The translations under genes were made by a program, and so were the position numbers. DNA of 8,376 bases. Origin: an uncultured Bacilli bacterium. GTDB taxonomy: Bacteria > Bacillota_I > Bacilli_A > RF39 > UBA660. Below are positions 5,321 through 8,376 of the stretch, piece after piece. The stretch's first letter is position 1; each line of letters begins with the position of its first letter. The stretch is taken from contig CANQFH010000047.1 in the NCBI GenBank assembly GCA_947598425.1, positions 1 to 8,376 on the forward strand. The letters run 5' to 3'. The notes beneath the pieces were generated by a model that had not been told where the DNA came from, ran no database searches, and saw only the letters and a program-made list of their open reading frames with translations.

Positions 5321-7120
5321 TTATTTATTTTTAATATATACTAAATTACCCTCTATTTGAATAAAATCATTATTTTTTAATACTTTAGTAGCATTCTTAC
5401 AACCCACAATACAAGGAATTTTTAATTCTCTAGCAATTATACTAGCATGACAAGTAATACCTCCTTCATCGGTAATAATTGCCGAACTCCTTTTAATTAT
5501 TGCCACAAATTTTGGTGTTGTCATTGGCGTAACCAAAATATCACCATCTTCAAATATTTTAAAATCTTTCTCACTATAAATTTTACACACTTTTCCAGAA
5601 ACATTACCAGGATATGCTATTTGTCCTTGTAAATAATTACTATTATTTTGCTCTATTTCCTCTTCTATATTTATATTATGTTTTATTAACCACTTATCAT
5701 AATCTTTGGTAACATATAATTTATCAAATAATATAAATCCTTTTTTTCTTTTTTCTAGTTGCTTTGATGATGGATATCTATTATTTAAAATTTCACTTAT
5801 TGTTAAATAATTAATAAACTTTTGATATTCTGGTGGTAGCAATTCTTTTAGTTTTTTTATTAGATATTCACATGCATCATGACAAATACTATCATAATTA
5901 TATCTATAATCTAAGAACAAATCTTTAACTCTTGTAGTTATATTATCATAATGTCCCGCTAGTTGACCTAAACTAGTAAAAGGATATAAATTGATAATCT
6001 TTTCTAAAAAATTATTAAAATCAATATCTAATCCGTTATCCATACAATTTTTTAAATATATAATATCTTGTTTAACAATATTATTATAATAACTATTTAT
6101 TGTATTAAAATTTTCTTCTATAAACAAATACATGAGACGAGGATCTTCTTCTAAATCATAATTATTATAATATATAGCTATATTTTCATTTTCACTATTA
6201 TATATAAATAAGGGTTTAAAATAATATAAATTATTAGTTAATTTACTTATTCCTTCATATTCACCTTTATAATATATTTCTAATTCAATTAAAGAATGAG
6301 GTCTAGTTATTGCCAATTTATAGGCTTTTTTGATAGTAGTTATTGATGTTATTGGTCTTGCTTGTAAAATATAAATTTGTTTATTATAGATAGCATATTC
6401 AATATCAACATAAGTATTATAAAGATTCTCAATATTTAAAATAATTTGTTCCAGATTAGTAATAATCTCATCATCAATGTTTATTTGACCAATTTTTAAA
6501 TCAATTCTTTTAGTTTCTCTACGTACCAAAAATTTAGTTGGAGTTTTGGTTCCTGATACTAACTGTTCACCTAAACCTTTAACTATCTCAATTATTGAGT
6601 AATTTTTTAAATCATTGGTGGGATCAACTGAAAAGGCAACTCCAGCATATTCGGGATTAATCATTTTTTGAATTATTACGCACATACCATATAAATTTTG
6701 TTCTTTGGAATAAGATAAAACATTCTCTTCATATAAGGAACACCAACAAAGTTTAATTTTATCCTCTAACTCTTTTAAGGTTACATTTAAAAAAGTATTA
6801 TATTGACCTGCAAAAGATTTTTCTAGTCCATCTTCATTTAATGCCGATGATCGTACTGAAACTAAATTACTATCTAATTTTGTAAAATTTTCTTCTATTT
6901 TAGTTTCTAATGAATCACTAAAATTAGCATTAATTATTAATTTTTTTATTAATGAATATTTCTTTTGATTAGCAAGTTCTTTAATCTTATCATATAAAGA
7001 ATTAAATTTTAAAAATTCTATATATTCACTACTCTCTATTACAAAAAAATCTGGAACATTAAAATTTTTCTCTCTTAATTTAATTAATGAATTGGCTTTA
7101 CCACCTAAATTTTTACTCAT
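5321..7120 (-). CDS. RPH-like dikinase/phosphotransferase, PPDK/PEP synthase ATP-grasp plus PEP-mobile domain
   Basis: The 599-residue protein begins with the ATP-grasp domain of pyruvate phosphate dikinase and PEP synthase (about 1-260): LGGKANSL (Lys8), VSVRSSALNEDGLEKSFAGQ (Arg90), YAGVAFSVDP (158-167), KGLGEQLVSG (181-190), and VDIEYA...ILQARP (Glu241, Gln253, Arg255). A helical middle region without known motifs (about 265-495) follows. It ends in the swivelling phosphohistidine domain (about 497-599), with GQIAYPGNVSGKV and TDEGGITCHASIIARE, whose His558 should carry phosphate. The PEP/pyruvate-binding barrel of true PPDK or PEP synthase is absent, so it probably does not make PEP. The order ATP domain, acceptor domain, His domain equals that of rifampin phosphotransferase (about 870 residues), but the middle is only about 230 residues against more than 400. 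The acceptor is therefore unknown. ATG follows AGGAGAG. It leads a two-gene operon. Confidence 0.85.
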   Translation of the reverse strand: MSKNLGGKANSLIKLREKNFNVPDFFVIESSEYIEFLKFNSLYDKIKELANQKKYSLIKKLIINANFSDSLETKIEENFTKLDSNLVSVRSSALNEDGLEKSFAGQYNTFLNVTLKELEDKIKLCWCSLYEENVLSYSKEQNLYGMCVIIQKMINPEYAGVAFSVDPTNDLKNYSIIEIVKGLGEQLVSGTKTPTKFLVRRETKRIDLKIGQINIDDEIITNLEQIILNIENLYNTYVDIEYAIYNKQIYILQARPITSITTIKKAYKLAITRPHSLIELEIYYKGEYEGISKLTNNLYYFKPLFIYNSENENIAIYYNNYDLEEDPRLMYLFIEENFNTINSYYNNIVKQDIIYLKNCMDNGLDIDFNNFLEKIINLYPFTSLGQLAGHYDNITTRVKDLFLDYRYNYDSICHDACEYLIKKLKELLPPEYQKFINYLTISEILNNRYPSSKQLEKRKKGFILFDKLYVTKDYDKWLIKHNINIEEEIEQNNSNYLQGQIAYPGNVSGKVCKIYSEKDFKIFEDGDILVTPMTTPKFVAIIKRSSAIITDEGGITCHASIIARELKIPCIVGCKNATKVLKNNDFIQIEGNLVYIKNK

Positions 7121-7171
7121 ATAACTCTCCTACTTCAATATCAATAACAATGGATTATCTATGTTATAAAT

Positions 7172-7180
7172 ATTTTAGCA
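7172..7180 (-). promoter_or_regulatory. Extended -10 promoter candidate, proximal, for the RPH-like operon
   Basis: TGCTAAAAT (7180-7172) is an extended -10 about 50 bases ahead of the start codon. Its -35 region (TTTTAA) is weak. Confidence 0.4.
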
Positions 7181-7191
7181 TAAATTTGAGT

Positions 7192-7219
7192 ATTTTAAAA
7201 CTTGCACTATAAAAGTCAA
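7192..7219 (-). promoter_or_regulatory. Promoter candidate, distal, for the RPH-like operon
   Basis: TTGACT (7219-7214), 16-base spacer, TAAAAT (7197-7192), each one base off consensus. It lies 40 bases beyond the HAD gene stop. No clear terminator separates it from that gene, so read-through may also feed this operon. Confidence 0.5.
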
Positions 7220-7257
7220 GATTGAGTGGTAACCTAATATTTTTTTAATATCCCCTA

Positions 7258-7965
7258 CTAGATTATTTCGTCTATCAAACTAGAAACACTTTTACATTCC
7301 TTGATAGCTAATTTTTTTAATTCCTGCACTGAATTAACCATAGCATATCCATTAAAGTCTTTAATCATTTCTATATCACTATAGCCATCACCAATTGTAT
7401 AAACATTTTCTTTTAATATATTTAATCTATTTAGTAACAAATTTATAGCAACAGATTTGTTAGTTTGATTCGAGATTATTTCTAGTGAATTTTCATTAAC
7501 ATTATAAGAATTAATATAATTAGCGTACTTATCATTTATGACTTTATTAATAAGTGTTACTTCTTCTTCTAAATTATATTTAACATGTATTTTAGTTAAA
7601 TCACTATGATCAAAGCCCACTCTACTTTCTAATTTGCTACAACAAAAAAATTTTATTGATTTATTTAATTGTAAATCTTCTTTTAAATCATTTATGATTC
7701 CATTATTTATTGGAAAATTGGCCAAAACATTACCATTTTTATCTAATATTGTTGCACCATGATTAATTATTACATAATCATATTCAAAATTATACATTTC
7801 AACTTTATTATGAAAGTCAAGATAACTTCTACCTGTGGCAATAACAAATATATTTCCTTCTTTTCTGAATTTAGAAACTGCTTTCTTATTAATTTCAATA
7901 TCTGAATTATTCAAATAAAAGGTTTGATCATAATCACTAACTAATATTTTTTTATTTATATTCAC
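7258..7965 (-). CDS. Cof-type HAD-IIB family hydrolase
   Basis: This is a haloacid dehalogenase-superfamily phosphatase, 235 residues, a little short for Cof-like members (about 260-290). All four motifs are present: SDYDQT with nucleophile Asp11 and Asp13 (I), VIATGRS with Thr44 (II), Lys170 in QTNKSVA (III), and IGDGYSDIEM with Asp193 and Asp197 (IV). The substrate-selecting IIB cap lies between about 80 and 165. Family members dephosphorylate sugar phosphates, FMN or pyridoxal phosphate in the cytoplasm with Mg2+, but the substrate cannot be told from sequence. The start codon is GTG (7965-7963): it has a good GAAAGGTG ribosome site seven bases upstream and places the first motif at the usual distance. 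It has its own TATAAT promoter and stands alone between the methyltransferase fragment and the RPH-like operon. Confidence 0.92.
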   Translation of the reverse strand: MNINKKILVSDYDQTFYLNNSDIEINKKAVSKFRKEGNIFVIATGRSYLDFHNKVEMYNFEYDYVIINHGATILDKNGNVLANFPINNGIINDLKEDLQLNKSIKFFCCSKLESRVGFDHSDLTKIHVKYNLEEEVTLINKVINDKYANYINSYNVNENSLEIISNQTNKSVAINLLLNRLNILKENVYTIGDGYSDIEMIKDFNGYAMVNSVQELKKLAIKECKSVSSLIDEII

Positions 7966-8001
7966 TTCTAAACACCTTTCTTGTTGATTAATTTAAAATA
8001 T

Positions 8002-8031
8002 ATTATATCTTTATCCAAACCTCCGTGATAA
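8002..8031 (-). promoter_or_regulatory. Promoter of the HAD phosphatase gene
   Basis: TTATCA (8031-8026), 18-base spacer, TATAAT (8007-8002). The start would be near 7995, about 30 bases ahead of the GTG codon. A second TATAAT at 8040-8035 lacks a -35 partner. Confidence 0.5.
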
Positions 8032-8057
8032 GATATTATATAAAAACAGATGTTTGG
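8015..8057. repeat. Nested inverted repeats upstream of the HAD gene
   Basis: CCAAAC (8015-8020) is mirrored by GTTTGG (8052-8057). Inside the region an AT-rich imperfect stem pairs ATATCTTATC (minus 8036-8027) with GATAAAGATAT (8015-8005) around a loop holding GGAGG. The repeats overlap the promoter spacer and could be an operator, a leader fold from the upstream -10, or leftovers of a lost gene start. Confidence 0.35.
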
Positions 8058-8072
8058 CATTTTTATAAATAA

Positions 8073-8273
8073 TTATTTTTTACATTTGAAATAAACATAA
8101 TAAGAATGATCGTTTTGTTCAATGTATTTAGGGTTTAATTTAATGATTTCAGCTGTTGCATAAGACTCTGTCATATGTTCTAATTGAAAACCCGCATCAA
8201 TTAGTCCATTAACTAAATGGGACATATTTCTGTGATATGTTTCTACCCCATCTACGAACCAATGACTACTCTT
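8073..8273 (-). pseudogene. C-terminal fragment of a class I SAM-dependent methyltransferase
   Basis: Sixty-six residues are open before the TAA at 8075-8073. They contain HWFVDGVETYHRNMSHLV, LIDAGFQLEHMTESYA, LNPKY and a final YVYFKCKK, a pattern typical of the C-terminus of small class I methyltransferases (UbiE/YafE-like, usually about 240-250 residues). The SAM-binding Rossmann part should lie upstream, but an in-frame TAA at 8276-8274 stops the frame. None of the three minus-strand frames in the remaining 100 bases gives the expected preceding sequence. There is no suitable start codon with a ribosome site: the one internal ATG (residue 17) has none. It is therefore a 5'-deleted remnant, unless the window is misassembled here. 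Composition matches the surroundings. It would not make a working enzyme. Confidence 0.75.
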
Positions 8274-8376
8274 TTATATCAATATTCGAAAAAGTTCGAA
8301 TAGATTCATCAATGGTGCGAGTGGTGTAGATATTTACAACTATTACTTATATTGGTTTAATGGTAGGTAATTAATG
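8274..8376. other. Unassigned stretch next to the methyltransferase break, with an 8-pair palindrome
   Basis: No gene is recognised here. A perfect stem TATTCGAA/TTCGAATA (8283-8290 with 8295-8302, loop AAAG) begins seven bases beyond the stop that truncates the methyltransferase frame. Two short frames run through it (minus, ending at 8268-8266, and plus, ending near 8355), but neither resembles a family I know. It may be the edge of an inserted or rearranged segment. Confidence 0.4.

Noticed and set aside
5447..5632. Plus-strand 61-residue frame opposite the phosphohistidine domain
   Set aside because: It mirrors the conserved TDEGGITCH region of the real gene. Its Cys/His-rich look is an effect of that.
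7969..8019. Short peptide starting with TTG after GGAGG, 16 codons ending in TAG
   Set aside because: The gap between GGAGG and TTG is only one base and the predicted promoter starts downstream of it.
8284..8301. LexA (SOS) operator at the TTCGAA palindrome
   Set aside because: The Firmicutes box needs GAAC-N4-GTTC spacing. Here the arms are ATTCGAA and TTCGAAT with a 4-base loop, and no SOS gene follows.
8262..8355. Plus-strand frame of about 30 residues that loosely recalls a transposase C-terminus
   Set aside because: No start codon, no ribosome site and no firm motif. The resemblance is only to a few aromatic residues.
1..8376. CRISPR array or UGA-as-tryptophan recoding
   Set aside because: No regularly spaced direct repeats are visible. 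Trp positions such as the WW pair of the CmpB-like protein use TGG, and all genes read through with TAA/TAG stops under the standard code.

Overview
The window is very AT-rich, by eye about a quarter G+C. Every recognisable gene lies on the minus strand, so it reads from position 8376 down to 1. Canonical uvrC, AAAGG/GGAGG ribosome sites, TAA/TAG stops with no TGA stop, TGG tryptophan codons, and a conjugated bile salt hydrolase of the Lactobacillus/Enterococcus kind suggest a gut-dwelling, low-GC Bacillota. An uncultured member of class Bacilli, RF39- or Erysipelotrichia-like, is my inference. The taxon is not proven by the sequence.

Layout in transcription order. 8376-8073: about 100 bases with no recognisable gene, then a 66-residue C-terminal fragment of a class I SAM-dependent methyltransferase whose upstream part is missing. 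8057-8002: nested inverted repeats and a promoter. 7965-7258: a Cof-type HAD phosphatase with a GTG start. 7219-7172: two candidate promoters. 7120-4881: a probable two-gene operon of a 599-residue dikinase-like phosphotransferase (ATP-grasp domain plus swivelling phosphohistidine domain, no PEP/pyruvate barrel) and a 138-residue unknown protein. 4858-2926: a strong promoter, a bile salt hydrolase, and an unknown 294-residue protein translationally coupled to it. 2900-2160: an extended -10 promoter, a short leader that is almost entirely foldable RNA, and a five-helix membrane protein of the CmpB-like 'putative ABC transporter permease' family. 2137-318: uvrC. 291-218: an unusual tRNA-Thr(CGU). 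172-28: a probable small RNA with its own promoter and terminator.

The genes form several short transcription units rather than one pathway. Bile salt hydrolase indicates life in bile, and its selectivity-loop sequence predicts a preference for glycine conjugates. UvrC is housekeeping DNA repair. The most unusual items are the tRNA with a compensated A19-U56 tertiary pair, the small-RNA locus next to it, the structured leader of the membrane protein gene, and the short RPH-like phosphotransferase of unknown acceptor.
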